A DNA stretch of 35,176 nucleotides from Chloroflexota bacterium (GTDB lineage: Bacteria; Chloroflexota; UBA6077; FW602-bin22; JAMCYS01). The notes under the pieces were generated by a model. The model worked only from the letters and a program-made list of their open reading frames with translations. It ran no database searches and was not told the DNA's origin. Positions 1 to 7,223 of this stretch are shown here, in pieces; positions within the stretch are counted from its first letter, which is position 1; the number at the start of each line of letters is the position of its first letter. The stretch spans positions 1-35,176 of the forward strand of contig JAMCYS010000052.1 of the NCBI GenBank assembly GCA_023473795.1, given 5' to 3'. The position numbers and the translations under genes were made by a program.

Positions 1-649
1 GAGGCGGCATTCCGGTGGAGGCGTCGAGGAAGTACTGGCCCGCGAAGGCCTCGCCCGAGGGTGGCGCGTAGCTGCGCAAGAGAATCGCCGGCGGGGTCAC
101 GCTCGTCCAGTGGCTGCTCCCATCCGTGATGCGCAAGATGGCGCGGTTGCTCACCGCCCAGCCGGTCGTCGTGTCAACCATCTTCAGGGATAGCAGGGCC
201 ACGGGTGCGCGAGCGGCCGCCGCCGTGGCGGCGGCCGGGCTGGGCGCGGCGACGCCCGTCGTCTGGGGCGCGAGCGGCGGCTTGGCGGCGATGCCGGGCA
301 TATCCCTGGCCATTGTGGCGATCGCAACCAGCAAGAGGCCGACCAAGCCGATCCAGATGACCAGCGTCGTGCCGCTGGCCAGCACACGCGCGGCGCGCCA
401 GAAGGGCTGCCAGCGCTGCCGGTTGCCAACCTTGGCCATCACCCGCGGCTTGAGCGTTGCCGGCACCCTCGCGGCCACGGTGGGCCTGGCGAGCCGCGCA
501 AGCGACCCGGTCAAGCGCCGGTCCAATTCGAGGCGACGCCGGCACTCCGGGCAGCCGTCTAGGTGGCGACTGACGCTTTCCTTCTGGTAGTTCTCCAGTT
601 CTCCGTCCAAATACAGCGGCAGCAGCTCGCGGACTTCCTGGCAGTTCAC
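1..649 (-). CDS. Zinc-finger (ZAS/zf-HC2) anti-sigma-like membrane protein, C-terminus cut by window edge
   Basis: The reading frame is open from a GTG at 647-649 to the left edge (216 codons visible). AGGAGG lies 8 bases before the GTG. The N-terminus has the anti-sigma zinc motif: Cys3, then His29-x3-Cys33-x2-Cys36. A hydrophobic segment at about residues 90-112 is a likely membrane span, followed by an Ala/Pro linker. The visible end contains a TTGWAVS...ILRITDGSSHW stretch, which resembles a Ycf48/BNR-type propeller blade. Known family members hold an ECF sigma factor at the membrane and release it on a signal. No sigma gene lies directly upstream, where an antiporter ends at 801, so the partner is unknown. 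The GTG overlaps the stop of an open frame without recognisable similarity (stop at 646-648). Anti-sigma function is inferred from the zinc motif and topology. Confidence 0.8.
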   Translation of the reverse strand, partial: MNCQEVRELLPLYLDGELENYQKESVSRHLDGCPECRRRLELDRRLTGSLARLARPTVAARVPATLKPRVMAKVGNRQRWQPFWRAARVLASGTTLVIWIGLVGLLLVAIATMARDMPGIAAKPPLAPQTTGVAAPSPAAATAAAARAPVALLSLKMVDTTTGWAVSNRAILRITDGSSHWTSVTPPAILLRSYAPPSGEAFAGQYFLDASTGMPP

Positions 650-800
650 GCTTCTGCCTCCTGGTTCAGCCGCAGGTAGACCTCCTTGCCCTTTCCTGCT
701 GGGCCAAACCGCACTCCTTCGCCCCCAACCGTTTCACCCTTCTGCCTTTGTGACGCGCAGGGGGTATCAACAGTAACAGCGTCGGGGATCGGGGTGGGCC

Positions 801-2033
801 CTACTCGACCTCTTCCCGCGGCTCGGACCGCTCCGGACGGCGCAAGATCGCCTGCAGCACCGGTGGCACGATGAGGGCGGTGACGAGGCTCATCATCACC
901 ACGTCGGAGAACAGCTCGTCCGTGAGCGCCCCGGTGGCCCGGCCGATTCCCGCCACCACCAGGCCGACCTCGCCGCGCGGCACCATCCCTACCGCTACCA
1001 CCGCCAGTTCCTTCCGTTTCAGGCCGGCGCCGCCGGCGGCGGCGCCCAGCATCTTGGTGATGATCGCCAGCAGGGTGAGACCGGCAGCGAAGGCCAGACG
1101 GGTGGGGTCAAGAAAGAGCGCCGGATCCACCTGGGTGCCGGAAACCACGAAAAAGAAGGGCACCAGCACGTCGTAAAGGGTCCCCGCCTGCCTTTCCAAC
1201 TCCTCGCGGTCGCGAGCCTCCGCGAAGACCATGCCGGCCAGGAAGGCGCCCACGATTGCCGCCAGGCCCAAGTAGCCCGCGGCCACTGCCAGGCCCAGAC
1301 AGACGGCCAGGGCAACGGCAAAGCGGGAGTTGGGCAGGCGCAGGTCGTCCAGATGGTCGTCGAAGCGTATCAGGGCTCGCCGGCCGACGAGGACGACCAG
1401 CGCCGTGAAGCCAAAGGCTTCGACTGCCAGCACCACCACCGACACCGGGGAGAGCCCGCCCGTGGCCAGACCGCTCACCATCGCCAGCACCAGCAGGCCA
1501 AGGATGTCGTCGACGACGGCTGCCCCCAGAATGATGCGGGCCGCATCGGTGGTCAGCTGGCCAAGGTCGCCCAGCACCCGCGCGGTGATGCCCACGCTGG
1601 TGGCGACGAGTGCCGCCCCGAGGAAGAGAGCCGCGGGCAAAGGTTCGCCCAAAGCGGTGCCGAAGAGGTAGCCCGCGCCTAGGGGCAGCACCACCCCTCC
1701 CAGGGCGACGAGCGAAGCCCGTTTGCCGACCTGCAGGATGTCGCTCAGTCTGGTCTCCAGGCCCACCGTGAAGAGGAGGACGATCACGCCAATCTCCGCC
1801 AGAATCTCCAGCGCTCCTCCGAGCGTCTCCTCGGCCAGGTGATAGTCGCCGAGCGCGGCAATCATCGCCGGGCCCGGCAAGCCAATCAGTCCCAGGGCGT
1901 GCGGCCCCAGAACCACGCCCGCCAGTAGCTCGCCTACGACCGATGGTACTGCCAGCCGCAGGCATACCTCCCCGGCTATCTTGGCGGCGACGAAGATGAT
2001 GAATACCTGCAGCAAAACCTCGCCTAGAGCCAA
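801..2033 (-). CDS. Kef/CPA2-type cation:proton antiporter membrane protein
   Basis: A 410-residue, almost wholly hydrophobic protein with about 11-12 predicted membrane helices. It contains the CPA2 signature near residues 30-50 (VPSVVGELLAGVVLGP) and the conserved ARVLGDLGQ...AAVVDDILGL stretch, where the paired aspartates are the expected ion-binding site. It should exchange K+ or Na+ for protons across the inner membrane. It has only the transmembrane Na_H_Exchanger domain; the TrkA-N/RCK domain found in larger Kef proteins is absent. The start is TTG at 2031-2033 with a GGGGGGA Shine-Dalgarno-like run just upstream. It lies on the same strand as the anti-sigma-like gene, about 150 bases upstream of it. 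Ion specificity cannot be read from the sequence. Confidence 0.93.
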   Translation of the reverse strand: MALGEVLLQVFIIFVAAKIAGEVCLRLAVPSVVGELLAGVVLGPHALGLIGLPGPAMIAALGDYHLAEETLGGALEILAEIGVIVLLFTVGLETRLSDILQVGKRASLVALGGVVLPLGAGYLFGTALGEPLPAALFLGAALVATSVGITARVLGDLGQLTTDAARIILGAAVVDDILGLLVLAMVSGLATGGLSPVSVVVLAVEAFGFTALVVLVGRRALIRFDDHLDDLRLPNSRFAVALAVCLGLAVAAGYLGLAAIVGAFLAGMVFAEARDREELERQAGTLYDVLVPFFFVVSGTQVDPALFLDPTRLAFAAGLTLLAIITKMLGAAAGGAGLKRKELAVVAVGMVPRGEVGLVVAGIGRATGALTDELFSDVVMMSLVTALIVPPVLQAILRRPERSEPREEVE

Positions 2034-2129
2034 GCCTATCCCCCCATGGTCTGGTTAGCCCGAACTGTCGCCGAACCCGAGCCTGTCCGCGTGGCGTTGC
2101 GTTCTTAGGCGTCTGGCAGGCGGCGGTCG

Positions 2130-2537
2130 CTATCGGGTTCGGTTGCCACGCCGGCGTTCGGCCCAGTAGAGCAGGGCCGAGATGGCCACAATGTACGTGA
2201 GAGTGCCGGTGAACCCATCTATAGCATAGCCGATCACCGGGGTGGTGGCCAAACGGCAGGCGGCGCTAACGACCGCCGTGGCGACGACCGAGAAGACGTT
2301 GATCAAGCTGATCGCACTTCGGCGAATCTGGGGAGGTCCCGCCGTCTGGCCAAAGGAGAGCGCCGCGCAAAGCAAGTAAGCGCCCATCGCGGCGATGACA
2401 AAGGCGAAGACATAAGCCAGCCTGGGAACGCCGAAGTAATCGACCGATATGGCGCCCGCGGACCAGGTGGTCAGGGTATAGCTGAAGGGCACGTCAATGG
2501 TGCGGACGGCGTGCCCCAACGCGTTGAGGAAATCCAC
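2130..2537 (-). CDS. Small four-helix membrane protein of unknown function
   Basis: The GTG at 2535-2537 is preceded by GAAGGGAGC and gives a 135-residue protein. A longer frame extends to 2645, but the extra N-terminus is Arg/Pro-rich and has no better ribosome site. Four hydrophobic segments are visible (about residues 25-45, 48-65, 80-100 and 110-130), ending in a positively charged tail (WAERRRGNRTR). I do not recognise the family. The gene diverges from deoC, so the 2538-2729 gap must hold promoters for both. It precedes the antiporter on the same strand with an about 97-base gap, so cotranscription is possible. Confidence 0.6.
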   Translation of the reverse strand: MDFLNALGHAVRTIDVPFSYTLTTWSAGAISVDYFGVPRLAYVFAFVIAAMGAYLLCAALSFGQTAGPPQIRRSAISLINVFSVVATAVVSAACRLATTPVIGYAIDGFTGTLTYIVAISALLYWAERRRGNRTR

Positions 2538-2635
2538 GCTGCTCCCTTCTCGCACTGTCGGCGGTCCGCGCCTGAAAGGCGCAGCGGACTTCTGGGGCGA
2601 GCAATGACCTCTCCCGCGGCGAACACAGCGGACCC

Positions 2636-2664
2636 TTGCTGGCACTCAGGACGCGTGCTAGACT
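2636..2664 (+). promoter_or_regulatory. Candidate sigma70-type promoter for deoC
   Basis: TTGCTG at 2636-2641 and TAGACT at 2659-2664 are separated by 17 bases. The initiation point would be near 2671, about 60 bases before the deoC start. The -35 match is moderate. Confidence 0.4.
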
Positions 2665-2729
2665 GATTGTGGTCGGCGCAAGAGACGCCGAACCACGCTA
2701 TCGACGTAGTGCAGGGAGGTTGCCATACC

Positions 2730-3416
2730 ATGCTTAGCGTCGACGAAGCCGCCCAGATGATCGACCATTCGATCCTGCTGCCCGGCCAGAGCGACAAGGA
2801 CTTGGAGGCGGGCATCGAGATCGCGCGCAAGTACCATACTAAGTGCGTCGTGCCTAAAGCCCATCAGGCGGTGAGGGCGAAGGAACTGTTGCAGGGCTCC
2901 GGCGTGCGGCTCTGCCTGCCCATCGGCTTTCCCCAGGGCTTCAACCTGCCCGAGGTGAAGCGACTGGAGGCGGAATTAGTGCTGCGGCAGGGCGCGCAGG
3001 AACTGGACATGATGATCAATACCTGCGCGCTCAAGTCCGGCGATTACGCGCTCGTGGAGCGGGATATCCGCGGCGTCGTCGAGGCGGCCGCGCCGTACGG
3101 GGCGCCTGTGAAAGCCATCATCGAGACCGACGTTCTCACCGACGAGGAGAAGGTGACGGCGGCCAAGATCGCCGAACAGGCCGGCGCCAAGTTCGTCAAG
3201 ACCTCCAGCGGCACTCTGCCCGGCGGCGCCACGGTGCACGATACTAGATTGCTGCGCGCCACGGTCGGCCCGGGGGTGGTCGTCAAAGCCTCGGGCTGGG
3301 TGACCGACGCCGACAAGTTTCTGGCCCTCTTCGACGCCGGGGCGCGCCGCTTCGGCACATCGTTCACGGCAACCATACTGGAGGGCTTGCGGCACAAGCT
3401 GGCGACCCAGTCGTAG
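2730..3416 (+). CDS. deoC: Deoxyribose-phosphate aldolase
   Basis: A 228-residue class I aldolase that splits 2-deoxyribose 5-phosphate into glyceraldehyde 3-phosphate and acetaldehyde in cytoplasmic deoxynucleoside breakdown. The start is ATG at 2730 behind AGGGAGGT; a frame open from 2667 has no ribosome site. Family landmarks are in order: IDHSILLPG at residues 11-19, ELDMMIN with Asp93, LKSGDY at 101-106, FVKTSSG with the expected Schiff-base Lys157, and VKASGW with Lys186 before AGARRFGTS. Length is normal for the family. It stands alone: no deoA, deoB or nucleoside phosphorylase adjoins it, so it may serve general deoxyribose salvage. A GC-rich hairpin follows the stop. Confidence 0.95.
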   Translation: MLSVDEAAQMIDHSILLPGQSDKDLEAGIEIARKYHTKCVVPKAHQAVRAKELLQGSGVRLCLPIGFPQGFNLPEVKRLEAELVLRQGAQELDMMINTCALKSGDYALVERDIRGVVEAAAPYGAPVKAIIETDVLTDEEKVTAAKIAEQAGAKFVKTSSGTLPGGATVHDTRLLRATVGPGVVVKASGWVTDADKFLALFDAGARRFGTSFTATILEGLRHKLATQS

Positions 3417-3417
3417 G

Positions 3418-3434
3418 CCGGCCCGCAGGGCCGG
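3418..3434 (+). terminator. GC-rich hairpin after deoC
   Basis: CCGGCCC and GGGCCGG form a 7-bp perfect stem around GCA, starting 2 bases after the deoC stop and followed by GTTCTCC. There is no proper U-run, so this is a weak intrinsic terminator candidate. Confidence 0.35.
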
Positions 3435-3458
3435 GTTCTCCACCATTTGCTTCATCGT

Positions 3459-3496
3459 GCCGCCCCGGGCGGCGGCTAGGCCAGGCCCGGGGCGGC
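3459..3496. repeat. 12-bp perfect inverted repeat between deoC and the GntR gene
   Basis: GCCGCCCCGGGC (3459-3470) and its exact reverse complement (3485-3496) flank 14 bases. No U-run follows on either strand. It could be a bidirectional transcription barrier or a remnant of a dispersed palindrome. Confidence 0.5.
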
Positions 3497-3612
3497 TGCC
3501 GCTCCGTATCTCGCCCCAATTCACCGTGTTCCTGTAGGCATCGGGCGACAGCGTTGCCGCGCTTCGCGAGACCACGTCGCCGTTGGCCTCTCCCACTTGC
3601 CCCGTGTTGCTC

Positions 3613-3641
3613 TTGACAAGCGGTTAATGAGTCTCTATACT
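3613..3641 (+). promoter_or_regulatory. Strong sigma70 promoter of the GntR gene
   Basis: A consensus TTGACA (3613-3618) and TATACT (3636-3641) are separated by exactly 17 bases. The predicted initiation point near 3648 falls inside a palindrome (3643-3660), the arrangement expected of an autorepressed regulator. Confidence 0.8.
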
Positions 3642-3642
3642 G

Positions 3643-3660
3643 CATCGTGCATGCAGCATG
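3643..3660. promoter_or_regulatory. Candidate operator palindrome at the GntR transcription start
   Basis: The sequence CAT-CG-TGCATGCA-GC-ATG is symmetrical except for the two spacer dinucleotides. It begins two bases after the -10 box. GntR-family regulators bind such short palindromes; here it would block initiation. The same sequence was not seen elsewhere in the window. Confidence 0.45.
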
Positions 3661-3708
3661 TGGACGGATCGTTCGGCTTGCTGCCGCCTGGAAGGTGAGG
3701 AAGATACT

Positions 3709-4482
3709 TTGAAGGCAGGGCCGCCTCTTAGCCAGTATCCAGACCTAGGAGATCGGGTCTATTACTTGCTGCGCGAGCAGATCCTCACGGCCAAACTGCC
3801 CCCCGGCAGCCTGTTGCTCGGCGTCGAGCTGGCACGGGACCTCGGCGTCAGCCGTACGCCTGTTGCCGACGCCCTTAACCTGCTGGCTTCTGAGGGCTTG
3901 GTGGAGGTCGTGCCCCGTAAGGGCTACTTCGTCACCACCTTAGACATCCAAGCCTACTTGGACCTAATGGACGCCCGCCTGGCAATCGAGATGGCGGCGG
4001 CGGAGCGCGGCATCGCCAAGGCGAGCGAGGCGCAACGCGCTGCACTGAGGCAGCAACACGCCAAGGTGAGCGAGTTCAGTGCTGACTCAGAGCGCCCGCT
4101 TGACTACCCGGAGTGGGCGGGCCGTGACGCGAGGTTTCACGAGCTGCTGGTCGAGACTTCCGGCAACCCGTACCTGATGGAGGCATATGGCCGCCTCAGC
4201 GCGCGCGCCCAGTTGGCCTACATTCGCTTCTCGCTTAGCGCCGGCATTCGGCCCGTGGCCGACAGCGTTGGCGAGCACGAGGCCATCCTCGCGGCTTTCT
4301 TGGCTGGTGATCTGGCCGCCCTCCAGGTGGCAATTACGACCCACGTCGACCGCTTGCGGCAGTTCCACGCTGCCAGGTCCCAAGCGATCGCCGCGCGACC
4401 GCTCGCCCAGCAGCAGCCGGCCGCACGTGTGAGCAAGCGCTTGCACTGGCCCGGCCGAAACCGACCCGCGGAGGGGTACTAG
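3709..4482 (+). CDS. GntR-family (FadR/FCD subfamily) transcriptional regulator
   Basis: A winged-helix DNA-binding domain at about residues 10-75 shows the GntR pattern (LREQILTAKLPPGSLL, then ELARDLGVSRTPVADALNLLASEGLV and RKGYFV). An all-helical FCD ligand-binding domain follows (about 85-225), with DARFHELLVETSGNPYL and GEHEAI...THVDRLRQFH supplying the usual metal-binding Asp/His positions. I chose TTG at 3709, which has GGAAGGTGAGGA upstream. The in-frame ATG at 3658 lies only about 10 bases from the predicted transcript start and has no ribosome site. The C-terminal 25 residues are basic and poorly conserved-looking. It probably controls itself and the following URO-D/permease/HyuA cluster in response to a carboxylate-like ligand, as FCD regulators usually do; the ligand is unknown. 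Confidence 0.9.
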   Translation: MKAGPPLSQYPDLGDRVYYLLREQILTAKLPPGSLLLGVELARDLGVSRTPVADALNLLASEGLVEVVPRKGYFVTTLDIQAYLDLMDARLAIEMAAAERGIAKASEAQRAALRQQHAKVSEFSADSERPLDYPEWAGRDARFHELLVETSGNPYLMEAYGRLSARAQLAYIRFSLSAGIRPVADSVGEHEAILAAFLAGDLAALQVAITTHVDRLRQFHAARSQAIAARPLAQQQPAARVSKRLHWPGRNRPAEGY

Positions 4483-4617
4483 AGGCTACCGTCGCTGCTG
4501 ACTCGAGGCGACCTCCCGACTCAGGCACCCGGTGAGCGGTCAAGCCAGTGCTGCCCGGCGCCGCCCGCGTTATTGGGCGGTGCCCGGCCAATCTCTAGTT
4601 GACAGAAAGGAGACGGC

Positions 4618-5679
4618 GTGATCGAGCCAAACTTCGAGCGTATCAGGGCCATGCTTCTGCGCCGGGGCGAGCCGGACCGAGTACCGCTCGCCGACATCAG
4701 CGTGCATAACCTACACAAAGAGGCCATTCTCGGGCGACCCCTCAAGACCCTGGCCGACGAGGTGGAGTTCTGGCGGGTCGCCGGCTACGACTGGGTTCCC
4801 CTCCATCAGGGTCTACAAGAGACTCCGTTGATCAAGAAGCAGGCGATGCACAGCATCGAGGCCAACTATGCCGCCGACACGTCCGACAACCAGGAGCGGC
4901 AGTGGGCCACCGGCGCCAAGAGCATCGTGCTCACCGGCCGCGACCTGGACGCCCTCGACTGGCCCGACCCTGACAACCTGGACTATAGCCAGTTCTCCCA
5001 GTTGGGCTCCTTGCTGCCCGCCAACATGGGCGGCGTCGCCGTCCTAGGCAAGATCTTCTCCTCCGTCTGGTGGCTGATGGGGCTCGAGGGTCTGAGCATG
5101 GCCCTGGTGGACGAGCCCGACCTGGTGCCGCGCCTCTTCCAGAAGGTGGGCGAGTTCCAGACGCGCGTGCTCGAGAACATGCTCAGTTTCGACGCCGTCA
5201 AAGTGGTCTGGCACGCCGACGACATCGCCTACAAGAACCAGCCGATGATCAGCCCCCGCCTGCTGCGGGCGCACCTCTTCCCCTGGTACGTCAAGATGAA
5301 CCGTCTCACCCACGACAAGGGGCGTATTGTGGTCTACCACAGCGACGGCGCCCTGCAGCAGGTGATGGAAGACATCGTCGCCGCGGGCTTCGATGGTCTA
5401 AATCCCATCGAGCCACCGGCTATGGACATCAATTGGGTGAAGAAGGAGTACGGCAAGCACCTGGCCATTATGGGCAACATTGATCTTGGTTACACGCTGA
5501 CACGGGGTACCCCGGATGAGGTCAGGGCCGAGGTTCGCCAGCGCATCCACGACCTGGCGCCGGGCGGAGGCTACGGTTTGGCCTCCAGCAACTCGGTTCC
5601 GGAGTACGTGCCGCTCGCCAACTACAACGCGATGCGCGAGGCGACCTTCGAGTACGGCCGCTACCCGATCACGGTCTGA
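4618..5679 (+). CDS. URO-D (uroporphyrinogen decarboxylase) superfamily protein, possible methyltransferase
   Basis: GTG start at 4618 with AAAGGAG 7 bases upstream; 353 residues, the usual length for this TIM-barrel superfamily. Recognisable elements are the N-terminal ERIRAMLLRRGEPDRVPLAD, WHADDIAY at 198-205, VVYHSDG with His241, FDGLNPIEP near 258-266, and IMGNIDLGYTL at 284-294. True heme-pathway HemE and the MtaA/CmuA methyltransferases share this fold. The catabolic neighbours (GntR regulator, permease, HyuA-like ATPase) argue against heme synthesis. The His-x-Cys zinc motif of methyltransferases is not seen; the residues after His241 are Ser-Asp-Gly. No corrinoid protein is adjacent. 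Substrate unknown. A decarboxylase, lyase or methyl-transfer role is all that can be inferred. Confidence 0.88.
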   Translation: MIEPNFERIRAMLLRRGEPDRVPLADISVHNLHKEAILGRPLKTLADEVEFWRVAGYDWVPLHQGLQETPLIKKQAMHSIEANYAADTSDNQERQWATGAKSIVLTGRDLDALDWPDPDNLDYSQFSQLGSLLPANMGGVAVLGKIFSSVWWLMGLEGLSMALVDEPDLVPRLFQKVGEFQTRVLENMLSFDAVKVVWHADDIAYKNQPMISPRLLRAHLFPWYVKMNRLTHDKGRIVVYHSDGALQQVMEDIVAAGFDGLNPIEPPAMDINWVKKEYGKHLAIMGNIDLGYTLTRGTPDEVRAEVRQRIHDLAPGGGYGLASSNSVPEYVPLANYNAMREATFEYGRYPITV

Positions 5680-5773
5680 GAGGGTGGACGCCGAAAGGGG
5701 GTGGTATCGCCTGCTGGTGCCGGCAACTCGGCGTTTCCCCGAGTCGTAGCGACCCAAGCGGTTCCGTCATCTC

Positions 5774-5788
5774 CACAGATAATCTGTG
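5774..5788. promoter_or_regulatory. 15-bp perfect palindrome overlapping the permease leader
   Basis: CACAGAT-A-ATCTGTG is perfectly symmetrical and directly abuts the AAAGGAG ribosome site of the permease gene. It could be a protein operator or an mRNA hairpin that controls access to the ribosome site. It differs from the palindrome at 3643. Confidence 0.35.
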
Positions 5789-5809
5789 AAAGGAGTTCGC
5801 GGACAAGCA

Positions 5810-7114
5810 ATGAGCGCACTAATCGGCATACTGATGCTCGTTTTGTTCCTGGCGGTCGTGATCTTGATCATCAGGGGCGAGAGTCCGATCATCTCGCTAC
5901 TGGTGCTGGCGATCGCCTGGGCCCTTCTGGCTGGTGTCCCAATTGTCGGCGAAGCCGGCAAGGACATTCTCAGCGGCGTTCTGCAGAAGGGCGGCACCGA
6001 CTACGCGTCTTCCATCGTTATCATCGTCTTTGGGGCCTGGTTTGGACAGACCCTAGTGAAGACAGGCATCGCGGAGAACATCATCCGCGGGGCGATCGAG
6101 CTGGCCGGCGACCGGCCGGTGGTCGTCGCGATGGTGGTGTCGGTCACCGTCGGTCTGCTCTTCACCTCAATTTACGGCGTGGGCGCCGCCATCGCCATCG
6201 GCGTTATCGCCCTGCCGATCATGATGTCGATGGGCATCCCGCCCTGGGTGGCGGCGCCGGCCTTCACGATGGCCATCGGCGCCGGCAACTACATCAACCT
6301 GGTCGAGTTCAACATCTTCAAGCCCATGTTCCCGGGCATTGCCTACGACCAGCGGTACTTCACTTTCGCCATAGTCGGCTTCGCCGTCTACGTGCTGGCC
6401 GCCTGCGCCATGTCCGTCTACCAGCTGCAGCTGCGGGGCGTGCGCAAGTACTCGTCGGTCAACGTGGCCCCGCCGGTGGCGGCCCGGATCAAGATCCAGT
6501 GGTACGCCTACCTAGCGCCGGCCGTGCCGGTGGTGTTGGTGATGGCCTTCGCGTGGCCGATGATCCCGGCCTTCATCGTCGGCACCGTGTACGCCCTGAC
6601 GGCGACCCACTTCGGCAAGCGCTCCGTACGTGACAGCGTCGACCTCTTTCATCGGGCGTTCTACGATGCCTTCCCGGATATCGCTACCATCGCGGCGTTG
6701 TGGATTATCTGCGGCATGTTGATCGTTGCCGGCCAGCTGCCTCAGGTTCAGGCGGTTCTGGGCCCGGTTATCAATCCGGTGCTGCCCAGCACGCCTCTGG
6801 CCGTCTCCATCTTCTTCGCTCTGTTGGCGCCTCTGGCCATCTACCGCGGTCCGTTCTCGGTCGTGGGCACGGGCGCGGCCGTCCTGGCGATGTTCCTGAA
6901 CGCCAAGGCGGTTTCACCCGTCTATCTGTTCTCGGTCTGGCGCGGCGCGCTCTGCCTGCAGGGCAGCCAGGACCCGACCAACTCCTGGACGCTGTGGACC
7001 ATCGGTTACACCAAGGTCACGCACGGCCAGTTCCTGAAGACCGCCCTACCGTTCGGCTGGGCGATGGTCGCGATCAACGCCTTCATCGCCTACTTTATGT
7101 TCGCCGGCGTCTAG
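5810..7114 (+). CDS. Multi-pass membrane permease, substrate unknown (ion-transporter-like)
   Basis: A 434-residue protein with about 11-12 hydrophobic helices. Start ATG at 5810 (MSALIGIL), preceded by AAAGGAG at a rather long 14 bases. An in-frame GTG at 5786 would place the Shine-Dalgarno inside the gene. The overall pattern is a short hydrophobic N-terminus, then SSIVIIVFGAWFGQTLVKTG, a Gly/Ala-rich helix pair near residues 105-145, and a repeat-like second half with TIAALWIICGMLIV. This resembles secondary carboxylate permeases of the GntP/CitMHS/ion-transporter type, but I cannot name the family. It sits between the URO-D protein and the HyuA-like protein on one strand, so it probably imports their substrate. 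A 29-base hairpin separates it from the next gene. Confidence 0.78.
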   Translation: MSALIGILMLVLFLAVVILIIRGESPIISLLVLAIAWALLAGVPIVGEAGKDILSGVLQKGGTDYASSIVIIVFGAWFGQTLVKTGIAENIIRGAIELAGDRPVVVAMVVSVTVGLLFTSIYGVGAAIAIGVIALPIMMSMGIPPWVAAPAFTMAIGAGNYINLVEFNIFKPMFPGIAYDQRYFTFAIVGFAVYVLAACAMSVYQLQLRGVRKYSSVNVAPPVAARIKIQWYAYLAPAVPVVLVMAFAWPMIPAFIVGTVYALTATHFGKRSVRDSVDLFHRAFYDAFPDIATIAALWIICGMLIVAGQLPQVQAVLGPVINPVLPSTPLAVSIFFALLAPLAIYRGPFSVVGTGAAVLAMFLNAKAVSPVYLFSVWRGALCLQGSQDPTNSWTLWTIGYTKVTHGQFLKTALPFGWAMVAINAFIAYFMFAGV

Positions 7115-7127
7115 TCGCCGGCCACTG

Positions 7128-7156
7128 CTGTCTTCCTGCCTGCCGGGCGGGAGACA
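7128..7156. terminator. Intercistronic hairpin between permease and HyuA-like genes
   Basis: CTGTCTTCC and GGGAGACAG pair over 9 bases with one G-U wobble around a 11-base loop. No U-run follows, so partial termination or mRNA stabilisation is more likely than full termination. Confidence 0.35.
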
Positions 7157-7223
7157 GCCTGTCCAACTCAGCTCGGCCGGGCAGGCGCCTCTGACCGGCC
7201 GAGCTTACTCCAGGAGAACACCA

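Noticed and set aside
646-800. Possible sigma-factor or small gene directly upstream of the anti-sigma-like gene
   Set aside because: The frame ending VYLRLNQEAEA with a stop at 646-648 is open but has no sigma-70 region 4 features and overlaps the antiporter end.
4540-4590. Hairpin GGCGCCGCCC/GGGCGGTGCC before the URO-D gene as a riboswitch or terminator
   Set aside because: Single GC-rich stem with a wobble, no U-run and no recognised riboswitch core.
4618-5679. Heme-pathway HemE
   Set aside because: Context is catabolic, no heme genes are nearby, and two further URO-D/MetE relatives occur in the window, as in methyltransferase-type expansions.
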